Translations under genes and position numbers: made by a program
The notes under the pieces: generated by a model
Told to the model about the DNA's origin: nothing
The model's database searches: none
Seen by the model: only the letters and a program-made list of their open reading frames with translations
Assembly: GCA_002391565.1 (NCBI GenBank)
Contig: DGFH01000082.1
Span: 1-9,306, forward strand
Reading direction: 5' to 3'
Source of the DNA: Anaerolineales bacterium UBA3905
Lineage (GTDB): Bacteria > Chloroflexota > Anaerolineae > Caldilineales > Caldilineaceae
Length of the DNA: 9,306 nucleotides
In this document: one piece after another, positions 1-8,845 of the stretch
Position numbering within the stretch: the stretch's first letter is position 1
Layout of the letters: every line of letters starts with the position of its first letter

Positions 1-24
1 ACACAATACCGGAAAGTAAAGGTA

Positions 25-30
25 TATAAT
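25..30 (+). promoter_or_regulatory. Candidate -10 box (TATAAT)
   Basis: A perfect TATAAT lies in an AT-rich stretch near the window start. No good -35 hexamer is visible 16-18 bases upstream (the window offers only CACAAT), so the call rests on the -10 alone. If real, transcription would start near position 37 and run into the intrinsic terminator at 146-178 before reaching the large coding region. This could be the promoter of a short RNA or of an attenuated leader. It may also be a chance match in AT-rich DNA. Confidence 0.3.
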
Positions 31-145
31 GTAATAGGAAATATAGAGGTTGCACAACGCCTCGCACATCATCAGATGGCGGACTGAATCGTATTGGTAA
101 CCGATTTCAGATGCTATCGATGCCGCTAAGATACGATGTCCTGTC

Positions 146-178
146 CCTCAGCGTGGCGACGCTGGGGTTTTTTATTTT
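146..178 (+). terminator. Rho-independent terminator upstream of the giant protein gene
   Basis: Bases 146-154 pair with 159-167 over nine base pairs (one G-T wobble) around a four-base GGCG loop. They are followed at once by six T, one A and four T (168-178). This is a textbook intrinsic terminator on the + strand. It either ends a gene lying before the window, ends a short transcript started near position 37, or acts as an attenuator for the gene at 265. No coding region is visible between position 1 and the hairpin. Confidence 0.8.
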
Positions 179-252
179 CCAGTGCATGAGGAAAGATGGT
201 TCATCAAGATTGCAGGTAGGTCGGCGACATTTCGTTTGATCTTTCGGAATAT

Positions 253-259
253 GGAGGTG
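253..259 (+). promoter_or_regulatory. Shine-Dalgarno GGAGGTG
   Basis: GGAGGTG is nearly fully complementary to the 16S rRNA 3' end and sits five bases before the ATG at 265. It fixes the start of the giant surface protein, and the hydrophobic signal peptide begins directly after that ATG. It is much stronger than the ribosome sites of the other genes in the window. Confidence 0.85.
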
Positions 260-264
260 CACAT

Positions 265-3200
265 ATGCCGAAGCAACGTATCTATCGACCCCTTATTCTC
301 GTTGTCGTTGGCGCCATTCTGCTTTCTGCTTTCGGCACACCAGGATTGACGCAAGATTCCTATCATGCGGACGCGACATATCTTCCGATGGTAAGCAGGT
401 CGTCATCGTCGTTGATGGCGCCCAATGCCCCTTCCACAGCGGTGACTGCGCCAGCCGATTCTGCGGCGCCCTCCGATTTTGCTGTTGAGCCAACAGCGTC
501 AGACCCAATCCTGGAATTTCAGCACACCCTGGTGGAAACGCTTCAGCAGCGCGCAATGGCCGGTCTGCCAACGCCGACGATCGTGACGCTTGACCATCAT
601 CACGCGCCGGCAGCAGTGGCAGCCGCGGACGCCGCGACAACCGACGGCGGATTCGAAGCCAGCGGCGTCACAACACTCGACTTCGCCTCACCGGTTGAGG
701 CAGGATTGACAGAATGGCCTGCGTTCACGCTCAATGAGGAGCTGCCTGTCGATGCTGCTGGCGTCGTGAACACCGGCGACTATACAGCGGAGATCCAACG
801 CAAACTGGCGGATGCGATTCCAGGCATCTGGGAACGCTACACCCCTGGGCAGGAGCCAAGACGCTATACGCTGGAGCAGAAAATTGAACTGGCTCTTCAA
901 ACCGCACCCGCTGTCGGCGCCGTGCAAGCGAGCGCTGACGGCTCCCTGGTGACAACCAATCAGGACATCCTGATGGGCGTCACAAGCGTCGCAGTGATTC
1001 AAAACTGGACATTCGTTGAGAAGTGGGAAGTTTGCGTCTGGCCGTTTCCATGCGTCACCATTGCCGAAGTAAATAACACGGTGCGCGTCGATCGCGTCCT
1101 GGGCGTCCGGCTGCCATTGAATATCGACCTGACGGCGCCAGCCGAACTGACCAACGGCAATGCCTATCAGCTGACCGCCTCAGTACGCGGGCTGGACTGG
1201 AGCGCCGACGACTTCAACCGTGCAGGCGTAGGCCCCAGCTCATATGCCGGGAAGGAGTTGGTGATCGGTCTTGACTTGCATCAGACCGGCTATGTCGACT
1301 TGTTTGGTGCGCGCGCCGGTAGTTGGGATTATAGTAATCCTCTGTTTGATCGCTTCTCGCGTAGCTTCACTACGCCAATCGGCAGTGGCGCTACATTTGG
1401 TCTGCCTGACATCGTGCTGCCATCCAGCGAGACCCGTCTACGGCTCTATGTCCCCGGCGCCTTCTCCCTGCTGGGTGGCGGAATCGGCCTACTCTTACAC
1501 CCGACTGTCGCCAACCCGGTGCTCACCGCACGGTGGGAAGTGACAGGCGACGCCGAACGCGCCGGCGCCGACACAGCCACTTTTTCACAACCGAATACGC
1601 CGATCGTGCTGCCGATCATGGCCGAGAATAAAGACAATGGCATCGATACGGCAACGATCAGAATCACGGACTTCAGATATTCGTTTTCAAACTTCCGAAT
1701 CCAGCTCGGCGCCTTCCTGGAGATCATCTTATTCGGCTATGGAGTAAAAATCACGGATCCGTGGTACTTCACCGACTGGACTCTGCCAGGAGGCGTGCTG
1801 ACCACGCACAGTGGCACTCCAGGCGCCTTCTCACGCACGATCCGGGTTGTCAGTATCGAAGTGGAAAAGTCAGTGGACAAACAATTTATCCTGCCTGGGG
1901 AACCGGTGACCTTGACCACTGTGGTGACCAACTACACCAGCACACCGCGCACAGTTGAGATTGAGGATAACCTGGAGCCATGCAACTTCGGCAATATCGG
2001 CATCCTGGCAGCCGGGCAGAGCCGCGCGTTCCAGTGCACAATTACACCCAATCGCGATGTGCACAGCATTGCCACGGCAACGGGTGTAGCCACCGACATC
2101 GTACGCGCCACCGATGATGTCATGATCTATGTAGCCGATGGCGTGGTAGGCAGCGGCAGTGCGCCCGGTTGTAACGACGCAGCGTTCTCATGGGATTTGC
2201 AGCGCGCTTACAGCGGCGGCCCAGTGCCGGTCTCATTCAATTGTGGTGGGTCTGCGGTCGTTGCATTATCGGCCACCAGTATAATTGCACGGCCTACGGT
2301 GATCGATGGCGCCGATGGCAACGGCGGACGCATCACGCTAAGCGGCGGCGGCGCCACGCGACTATTCGACGTCGAACAAGGCGCAGCATTAACCCTGCGC
2401 AATATCATCCTCGCTGACGGCAGCGCTCATAACACGGCGGCGACCGGTGACTTCGAAGGCGGCGGCGCCATCCGAAATCGCGGCCATGTTGTGTTGGAGA
2501 ATTGCTTGTTGCAAGGCAACTCGGCGGATTATGGCGGGGCTATCCACTCCAAGGGCACGGTCGTCATGACCAACAGCGAACTGACAGGCAATCAGGCCGG
2601 ATGGCAGCGCAACGACGCGCAGGGCGGCGATGGCGGTGCAATTTACAATGAAGGCAGCCTGATGGTGAGCGGCAGCCGCATCAACGCCAATCATGCGCTG
2701 GGCGGAGCAGGCGGCATTGCCAACTGGCAGCAAGGACAGGTCACTATCACAGACGCCGAATTCACAGACAACCAGGCGGCGAATGGCGGTGCGCTTGCAA
2801 GTGGTTTCGATGGTCGCGTGGTCGTGGGGGGCAGCCTCTTCAGCGGCAACTACGCCACACTACATGGTGGAGCAGTGGCAAATTTTGGCGACAGTCGCAT
2901 ACAGATTGAGGGCGGCGCTCGTTTCGTCGCCAACGCGTCCGGCGGACTTGGTGGGGCGTTCTACAACGTCGAACACGGCGTACTGATGATTGCCAACACA
3001 ACCTTTGAGAACAACAGCACGCGGATCTTTGGCGGCGCAATTTATAATGGTGACGCCGCCACCGTGCGCATCGAGCAGCAATCCCTTCTGGTTGGCAATG
3101 TGGCGCGTGGCGACAAGGAAGAGGCCATTACGGCAGGCGGCGCCATCGCCAATGAAGGCAGTGGCAGCGTCGTCATCAGCGAAAGCCGACTGACCAACAA

Positions 3201-5391
3201 CCTGGCGTTTGTTGGCGGCGCCATCCACAACAAAGGATTGCTTGGCATTCAGATTGATGTCGCCAGTGGCAACGCTCCGATGGTGGGCCACACGTTGATT
3301 GCCGCCAATAGCGCTTACAAGGATGGCGGCGCAATCTATAACGATGGCGTCACGAAGATTGCCAACAGCACCATTGGCGGCAACTCCAGACTGGAGGCCA
3401 ACAGTGCGTTGGGAGGCGGCGCTATCCTGAACTGGGAACAAGGCTTAGTCGAGATTACAGGCGCAACGATCGGTTATAACTCGGCGGCCAACGGCGGTGG
3501 CATCGAGAATGGCTGCGCTGAAGGTGCAGCTTTCTGCGCTCAAGCCCAGGTGCGAGACACAATGTTCGTGGGCAACGTCGCTACATTGCAAGGAGGTGCA
3601 ATCTGGAATCTACGCACCGGCGCGATCAGCATTACCAACACCAGCTTTGAACAGAATCGGGTCACCCTGGACGCCGACCCCAACTATCCGACCGCTGGCG
3701 GGGCCATCCGCAACAGTGACGCTGGCATGGTGACCATCGCAGGCAGTCGATTTGTGGAGAACCGCTCACGTTACGGCGGGGCGATTCACAACTCTGCGCT
3801 GCTGGGAATCCAGGTTGATGTTGGCGCCAACAATCGCCTGTTGCCGGGCGTCAGCGTATTCGCTGGCAACATGGCCGTCAAAGATGGCGGCGGCATCTAC
3901 AATGATGGGGCGCTGTTCGTCGTTGCCACGCTGCTCGACGGCAATCATGCGGAGGGCGGCGGCGGCTTGCTAAACTGGGGCGCAGGCCAGGCATCTATCC
4001 AGCGTTCGACGCTGGCGAATAATTCAGCCGGAATCGTGTCGGGGTTGGGCGGCAACGGCGGCGCGATCGAAAATGGCGCCACCGCCGAACTCCGCCTCGA
4101 AAATAGCACACTGGCCTACAATCGCGCCCTCTATCGCGGCGGCGCCATCGCCAACTTCGAAAGCGGTGCAATTACCATTCACAATAGCTCCATCAATCTG
4201 AACACCACGGATGCAACGGGCAGCGGCGCAATCCAGAATGTAGGCGTTGGCGCAATTGTCGTACGCAACAGCATCGTGGCCGGAAGCAACGGCGTCAACT
4301 GTGTGGGTGCGATCACATCGGGCAACTACAACATTGACAGCGATGGCTCATGCAGTTTCCGCTTCAGCGGCGATCACTCTTCGCTTCCACCCTTGCTCGG
4401 CCCATTGACCGACAATGGCGGTGGAATGCAGACCTTTGCCCCATTGCCCGGCAGTCCGGCGATCGACGCCGCAGATAATCTGTTGTGTCCGTCGGTTGAT
4501 CAACGTGGACAACCCCGTCCAATCGATGGGGATGGTGATGGCATTGCGCGCTGCGATATTGGCGCAGTCGAGGTGCAAACACCACCGACAGGCAATGCGA
4601 CGATGATCATCCGCCTGGATGCACAGCCCGATAGTGTGCGCAACTTCCGCTTCTTCGGGCCGAAAGGCGTCTTCCGTCTCGACGATCCTGAAGTGGATGA
4701 CCGCGACAACGTCCACAACGCATTACAGATGGAACTGGCAGCGGGTCTCTACACCATTCAAGAAGAGGAACCTTACAACTGGTATCTCTCCGCCATCAAT
4801 TGCAGCAAACCCAACCGGGTGCAAGTAGACCTGACGCGGAAGCAGGTAGTCGTGCAGGCGCTGCCCGGCGATCGGGTTGAGTGCACCTTTGTCAATCAAC
4901 AGGGCGGCAATATTCGAGCAGTCAGCTACTGGGACAAGAATGCCAACGGCAGGCGCGATCGCGGTGATGAACTGATGGCAGGCGTGCCGACCACAGTATT
5001 GAACGCTCAGAACATGGTTGTCGCCAGCGGCGCCACCAATCACAGCGGCAGCGTGACCTTTGCGGCATTACGGCCAGGCCAATACGCCGTCTGTCAGACG
5101 CCTTCCTCTGGCTGCGTCAATACACAGCCGCCCACGCTCGATCCGCAACTTGCAATGCCATGTTATCGGGTTGTGCTTGATCCGGCGGCGGCGATCAAGC
5201 TGAGCTTCGGCTTTGCCGATGCTCCAATTGCGGCAGGCCAGACGCCGTCGGCGGTGCAGACAGGCGTCGAGATTTTGGGCATCTTCCCAGACGCCAACGA
5301 TGACGCGCTCTACGCCCTGGAAGAACAATTCTGGCAGGGCGACACACTCGACCTGGAGAATTCTGCTTATCTTCCGTTCGTTGGCAGATAA
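265..5391 (+). CDS. Giant secreted beta-helix surface protein with Pmp-like GGAI repeats
   Basis: Probable cell-surface or secreted protein of 1708 residues; its ligand is unknown. Seen in order: a signal peptide (1-30, basic MPKQRIYR then a hydrophobic core), YLPMVSR (39-45), an Ala/Pro/Thr-rich linker (46-150), and an unassigned module (about 151-528) with hydrophobic stretches at 394-413 and 477-495. Next come a DUF11-like beta domain (529-624, Cys573 and Cys591 perhaps bridged), a beta-helix cap (about 636-730), and 21 GGAI-type coils (733-1325). The C-terminal part has a choice-of-anchor-Q-like segment (1333-1436, with GSPAIDAA and CDIGAVE), a prealbumin/SpaA-like domain (1444-1546), an SdrD B-like domain with DKNANGRRDRGDE (1549-1652), and a tail ending YLPFVGR (1702-1708). 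There is no autotransporter barrel, LPXTG motif or C-terminal membrane helix, so attachment is unexplained. The start is set by the Shine-Dalgarno at 253. Adhesion is a family-based guess; exported beta-helix nature is well supported. Confidence 0.93.
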   Translation: MPKQRIYRPLILVVVGAILLSAFGTPGLTQDSYHADATYLPMVSRSSSSLMAPNAPSTAVTAPADSAAPSDFAVEPTASDPILEFQHTLVETLQQRAMAGLPTPTIVTLDHHHAPAAVAAADAATTDGGFEASGVTTLDFASPVEAGLTEWPAFTLNEELPVDAAGVVNTGDYTAEIQRKLADAIPGIWERYTPGQEPRRYTLEQKIELALQTAPAVGAVQASADGSLVTTNQDILMGVTSVAVIQNWTFVEKWEVCVWPFPCVTIAEVNNTVRVDRVLGVRLPLNIDLTAPAELTNGNAYQLTASVRGLDWSADDFNRAGVGPSSYAGKELVIGLDLHQTGYVDLFGARAGSWDYSNPLFDRFSRSFTTPIGSGATFGLPDIVLPSSETRLRLYVPGAFSLLGGGIGLLLHPTVANPVLTARWEVTGDAERAGADTATFSQPNTPIVLPIMAENKDNGIDTATIRITDFRYSFSNFRIQLGAFLEIILFGYGVKITDPWYFTDWTLPGGVLTTHSGTPGAFSRTIRVVSIEVEKSVDKQFILPGEPVTLTTVVTNYTSTPRTVEIEDNLEPCNFGNIGILAAGQSRAFQCTITPNRDVHSIATATGVATDIVRATDDVMIYVADGVVGSGSAPGCNDAAFSWDLQRAYSGGPVPVSFNCGGSAVVALSATSIIARPTVIDGADGNGGRITLSGGGATRLFDVEQGAALTLRNIILADGSAHNTAATGDFEGGGAIRNRGHVVLENCLLQGNSADYGGAIHSKGTVVMTNSELTGNQAGWQRNDAQGGDGGAIYNEGSLMVSGSRINANHALGGAGGIANWQQGQVTITDAEFTDNQAANGGALASGFDGRVVVGGSLFSGNYATLHGGAVANFGDSRIQIEGGARFVANASGGLGGAFYNVEHGVLMIANTTFENNSTRIFGGAIYNGDAATVRIEQQSLLVGNVARGDKEEAITAGGAIANEGSGSVVISESRLTNNLAFVGGAIHNKGLLGIQIDVASGNAPMVGHTLIAANSAYKDGGAIYNDGVTKIANSTIGGNSRLEANSALGGGAILNWEQGLVEITGATIGYNSAANGGGIENGCAEGAAFCAQAQVRDTMFVGNVATLQGGAIWNLRTGAISITNTSFEQNRVTLDADPNYPTAGGAIRNSDAGMVTIAGSRFVENRSRYGGAIHNSALLGIQVDVGANNRLLPGVSVFAGNMAVKDGGGIYNDGALFVVATLLDGNHAEGGGGLLNWGAGQASIQRSTLANNSAGIVSGLGGNGGAIENGATAELRLENSTLAYNRALYRGGAIANFESGAITIHNSSINLNTTDATGSGAIQNVGVGAIVVRNSIVAGSNGVNCVGAITSGNYNIDSDGSCSFRFSGDHSSLPPLLGPLTDNGGGMQTFAPLPGSPAIDAADNLLCPSVDQRGQPRPIDGDGDGIARCDIGAVEVQTPPTGNATMIIRLDAQPDSVRNFRFFGPKGVFRLDDPEVDDRDNVHNALQMELAAGLYTIQEEEPYNWYLSAINCSKPNRVQVDLTRKQVVVQALPGDRVECTFVNQQGGNIRAVSYWDKNANGRRDRGDELMAGVPTTVLNAQNMVVASGATNHSGSVTFAALRPGQYAVCQTPSSGCVNTQPPTLDPQLAMPCYRVVLDPAAAIKLSFGFADAPIAAGQTPSAVQTGVEILGIFPDANDDALYALEEQFWQGDTLDLENSAYLPFVGR
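2461..4239 (+). repeat. Coding repeats: 21 GGAI-type beta-helix coils
   Basis: This part of the giant protein (residues 733-1325) repeats the pattern GG[AG][ILVF]xN 21 times, the last copy degenerate as GSGAIQN. The coils are irregular in length. Many are followed by an FxxN motif (FTDN, FSGN, FVAN, FENN, FVGN, FEQN, FVEN, FAGN). GGAI plus FxxN is the signature of chlamydial polymorphic membrane protein repeats, which form a right-handed beta-helix. Aligned Asn residues after each GGAI would stack as an asparagine ladder (inference). A longer repeat is laid over the coils: NW(E/Q/G)xG blocks start at 2722, 3430 and 3973. Confidence 0.88.
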
Positions 5392-5412
5392 ATCGAATAA
5401 CGATTCGTGAAC

Positions 5413-5457
5413 CATGCGCAGGCAGCCGTGATGAATTGTGAGCGCTGCCTGCGCATG
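5413..5457 (+). terminator. Perfect 14-bp inverted repeat after the giant protein gene
   Basis: CATGCGCAGGCAGC (5413-5426) is exactly reverse-complemented by GCTGCCTGCGCATG (5444-5457), with a 17-base loop. It begins 22 bases past the stop codon of the giant gene. The stem is GC-rich and very stable, but neither side has a T-run: CCAGCCCC follows it. It may be a U-less terminator, a 3' mRNA-stability hairpin, or a dyad for a DNA-binding protein. Position between two separate genes favours the first two. Confidence 0.6.
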
Positions 5458-5462
5458 CCAGC

Positions 5463-5482
5463 CCCAGGATACTCCCAGGATA
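5463..5482. repeat. 9-bp direct repeat CCCAGGATA x2
   Basis: CCCAGGATA occurs at 5463-5471 and again at 5474-5482, separated by CT, so the copies are 11 bp apart, about one helical turn. They lie between the inverted repeat and the ABC-F gene, some 50 bp upstream of the candidate -10 at 5530. That spacing is compatible with a regulator site, but two short copies could also be chance. Confidence 0.35.
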
Positions 5483-5504
5483 GTAGCGCAGATTGACCGG
5501 CTTC

Positions 5505-5542
5505 TTCCAGGTGGAACACCAGCATAAGGTATACTGCTGGAA
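5505..5542 (+). promoter_or_regulatory. Candidate promoter and dyad region of the ABC-F gene
   Basis: TATACT at 5530-5535 matches the -10 consensus in five of six bases. A weak -35 (TTCCAG, 5505-5510) lies 19 bp upstream. The -10 sits mostly in the loop of a 6-bp dyad, CCAGCA (5519-5524) with TGCTGG (5535-5540). TTCCAG can also pair with CTGGAA at 5537-5542. Initiation from this box would give a very short leader before the ATG at 5559 or 5577, fitting the lack of any Shine-Dalgarno there. Confidence 0.35.
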
Positions 5543-5576
5543 ATCATCCTACGCATCCATGAATCGACCTGGCGTC

Positions 5577-7463
<1,887 letters not shown>

Positions 7464-7534
7464 CTGGCGCAGGTGCATGAGGGCCTCGTTCGCAACGGAC
7501 AACATCGTACCAGTAAAAAGCATAGGGTCCCATC

Positions 7535-8698
7535 ATGCTGGCAGCTACTTGCTTTCACTGCGGTCATGCCGTGGAAATCAGCCCAGACGCCGACCGCTGC
7601 GAGGCGTGCGGCGCCAATTTGCGCCGCTTGATCAGCGCGCAGCAGGCGTCACGTTATTTCTACATGCGCGCTGCCGAGTTGTCGGCTCGGAGCGAAGTGG
7701 CGGCTGCGCTGGCTGAGGTGCAACGCGGGTTAGCCTATCAGCCTTCCTCCGAACTGCATTTGTTGGGCGCCATCCTCTGCAAGCGTCTAAACAAACCGGA
7801 AGAGATGCGCCATCATGTCGCAGCAATTCCGGTGGATGATGTGCTGCGCGGCGAAGCAGAGTGGCTGCTGCGCTCCAGCCAGGCGCGTCAGCGCGTCCCC
7901 GCAGACCCTCGCCGCGCCCAGGATGAACTGCCTCTGACCGACGCCGAACTGCTGCCCGTAACTATGGAGGAGGTGCGCCCTTCATCCACACCACGACGGT
8001 CGCGTTGGCCGGGGTTGATCACCGCTGTCAGCGTCATCGTATTGTTGGCGCTAGGCGGTTGGTGGTTGTGGACATCCCCACCGGATTGGCTGGATTCGAT
8101 GCTGTCCGCCGCGCCTATTGCGGATTTACTGGCTGGCGAAGAGCCGCCAGCGCCGCCCACCAGTACGACGGCGTCGGTTGCAGCGCCGGCCGCAGTGACA
8201 GTCATCGCAGAAGAAACCCCGACGCCTCTGCCGCCAACGCCATTACCGACGCCTGTTGTGGCGCCTGACCTGGCGCAGCAGGCTGAGCCACTCGCCGCCG
8301 CCAGCCCACAAGCGATCATCGTGGCGCCTCCATTCGACCTGAAGACGGTGCTGATCGAGGCGCAGCGCCCCGAACTGGCGGAAAGCGTCACCGGGCGGCT
8401 TGAAGGCGGCCTGCTGGTAGTCGAAGGCACGGCGCCCAGCGTCGAAGCGCGCGACGACCTGGCGGCTCTGCTGGCGCGCCTGCCCGGGATCCAGGAGGTC
8501 TCACTTGTCAATGTATTGGTGCGCCCCTCTTCCACCTACACGGTCGAAGAGGGCGACTCGCTATGGGCAATTTCCGTTAAATTGTATGGCACGCCCGACC
8601 GCATCCAGGCGATCTTCGAGGCCAATCAGGCGGTGTTGGCTTCGCCCAACGATCTGCGCGTGGGTATGGTCTTGCAGATACCGCCTCTAGAAGAGTGA
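7535..8698 (+). CDS. Zinc-ribbon, single-TM, BON-like and LysM domain protein
   Basis: A 387-residue predicted single-pass membrane protein of unknown function. The N-terminus is a zinc ribbon, CFHC (6-9) and CEAC (22-25). A helical, Ala/Arg-rich, TPR-like part follows (about 35-120). The hydrophobic segment 160-179 is preceded by RRSR (154-157), which predicts a cytoplasmic N-terminus and external C-terminus. Then come a Pro/Thr/Ala-rich linker (203-265), a BON-like alpha/beta domain (about 268-330, with GGLLVVEGTAPS) and a C-terminal LysM (334-383, YTVEEGDSLWAISVKLYG to VGMVLQIP) that should bind peptidoglycan-type glycans. This suggests an envelope-anchored protein linking a cytoplasmic metal-binding head to the wall (inference). 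ATG 7535 has a weak AGGG (7524-7527) seven bases upstream. It lies 71 bp after the ABC-F gene with no terminator between, so co-transcription is plausible. LysM and ribbon are confident; BON is moderate. Confidence 0.88.
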   Translation: MLAATCFHCGHAVEISPDADRCEACGANLRRLISAQQASRYFYMRAAELSARSEVAAALAEVQRGLAYQPSSELHLLGAILCKRLNKPEEMRHHVAAIPVDDVLRGEAEWLLRSSQARQRVPADPRRAQDELPLTDAELLPVTMEEVRPSSTPRRSRWPGLITAVSVIVLLALGGWWLWTSPPDWLDSMLSAAPIADLLAGEEPPAPPTSTTASVAAPAAVTVIAEETPTPLPPTPLPTPVVAPDLAQQAEPLAAASPQAIIVAPPFDLKTVLIEAQRPELAESVTGRLEGGLLVVEGTAPSVEARDDLAALLARLPGIQEVSLVNVLVRPSSTYTVEEGDSLWAISVKLYGTPDRIQAIFEANQAVLASPNDLRVGMVLQIPPLEE

Positions 8699-8820
8699 TC
8701 CCTGCGCAGCCTCCATCGGTTCGGCGCCGCCACATCCACCACGGACAACGACACGGGCAGGACGCCAGTTGTTTGGTGCAGTGGCCTCGGTCAACCAGCC
8801 ATGCTGAATGCGATTCCCTT

Positions 8821-8845
8821 CCAGACAATTTCTGGCGATTTTTGA
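8821..8845 (+). terminator. Weak hairpin plus T-run after the LysM gene
   Basis: CCAGA (8821-8825) and TCTGG (8831-8835) pair around CAATT, and after CGA comes TTTTT (8839-8843). Five base pairs is short for an intrinsic terminator, and the T-run overlaps the TTGACA box. It could end the transcript of the LysM gene 123 bases upstream, but this is a weak call. The rest of 8699-8820 shows nothing I can recognise. Confidence 0.25.

Noticed and set aside
2860..3441. 193-aa open frame on the minus strand inside the beta-helix region
   Set aside because: It is a shadow of the repeated GGC/GCC-rich + strand codons. The + frame has clear domain signatures, and the antisense protein shows no recognisable motif or ribosome site.
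2461..4239. CRISPR or DNA-level tandem array suggested by recurrent GGCGGCGC
   Set aside because: Spacing is irregular and in multiples of three, and the repeats are conserved as GGAI codons within one open frame, so they are protein repeats.
5200..5391. Standard surface anchor for the giant protein (LPXTG, PEP-CTERM, autotransporter barrel)
   Set aside because: The last 60 residues have no hydrophobic helix, no LPXTG-like motif, no basic tail and no amphipathic barrel strands. Only YLPFVGR is left as a candidate signal.
5493..5576. Upstream TTG start extending the ABC-F protein by 28 residues
   Set aside because: The extra residues (MTGFFQVEHQHK...) do not resemble an ABC-F N-terminus, no ribosome site precedes the TTG, and the extension would overlap the candidate promoter. 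ATG 5577 or 5559 fits the family better.
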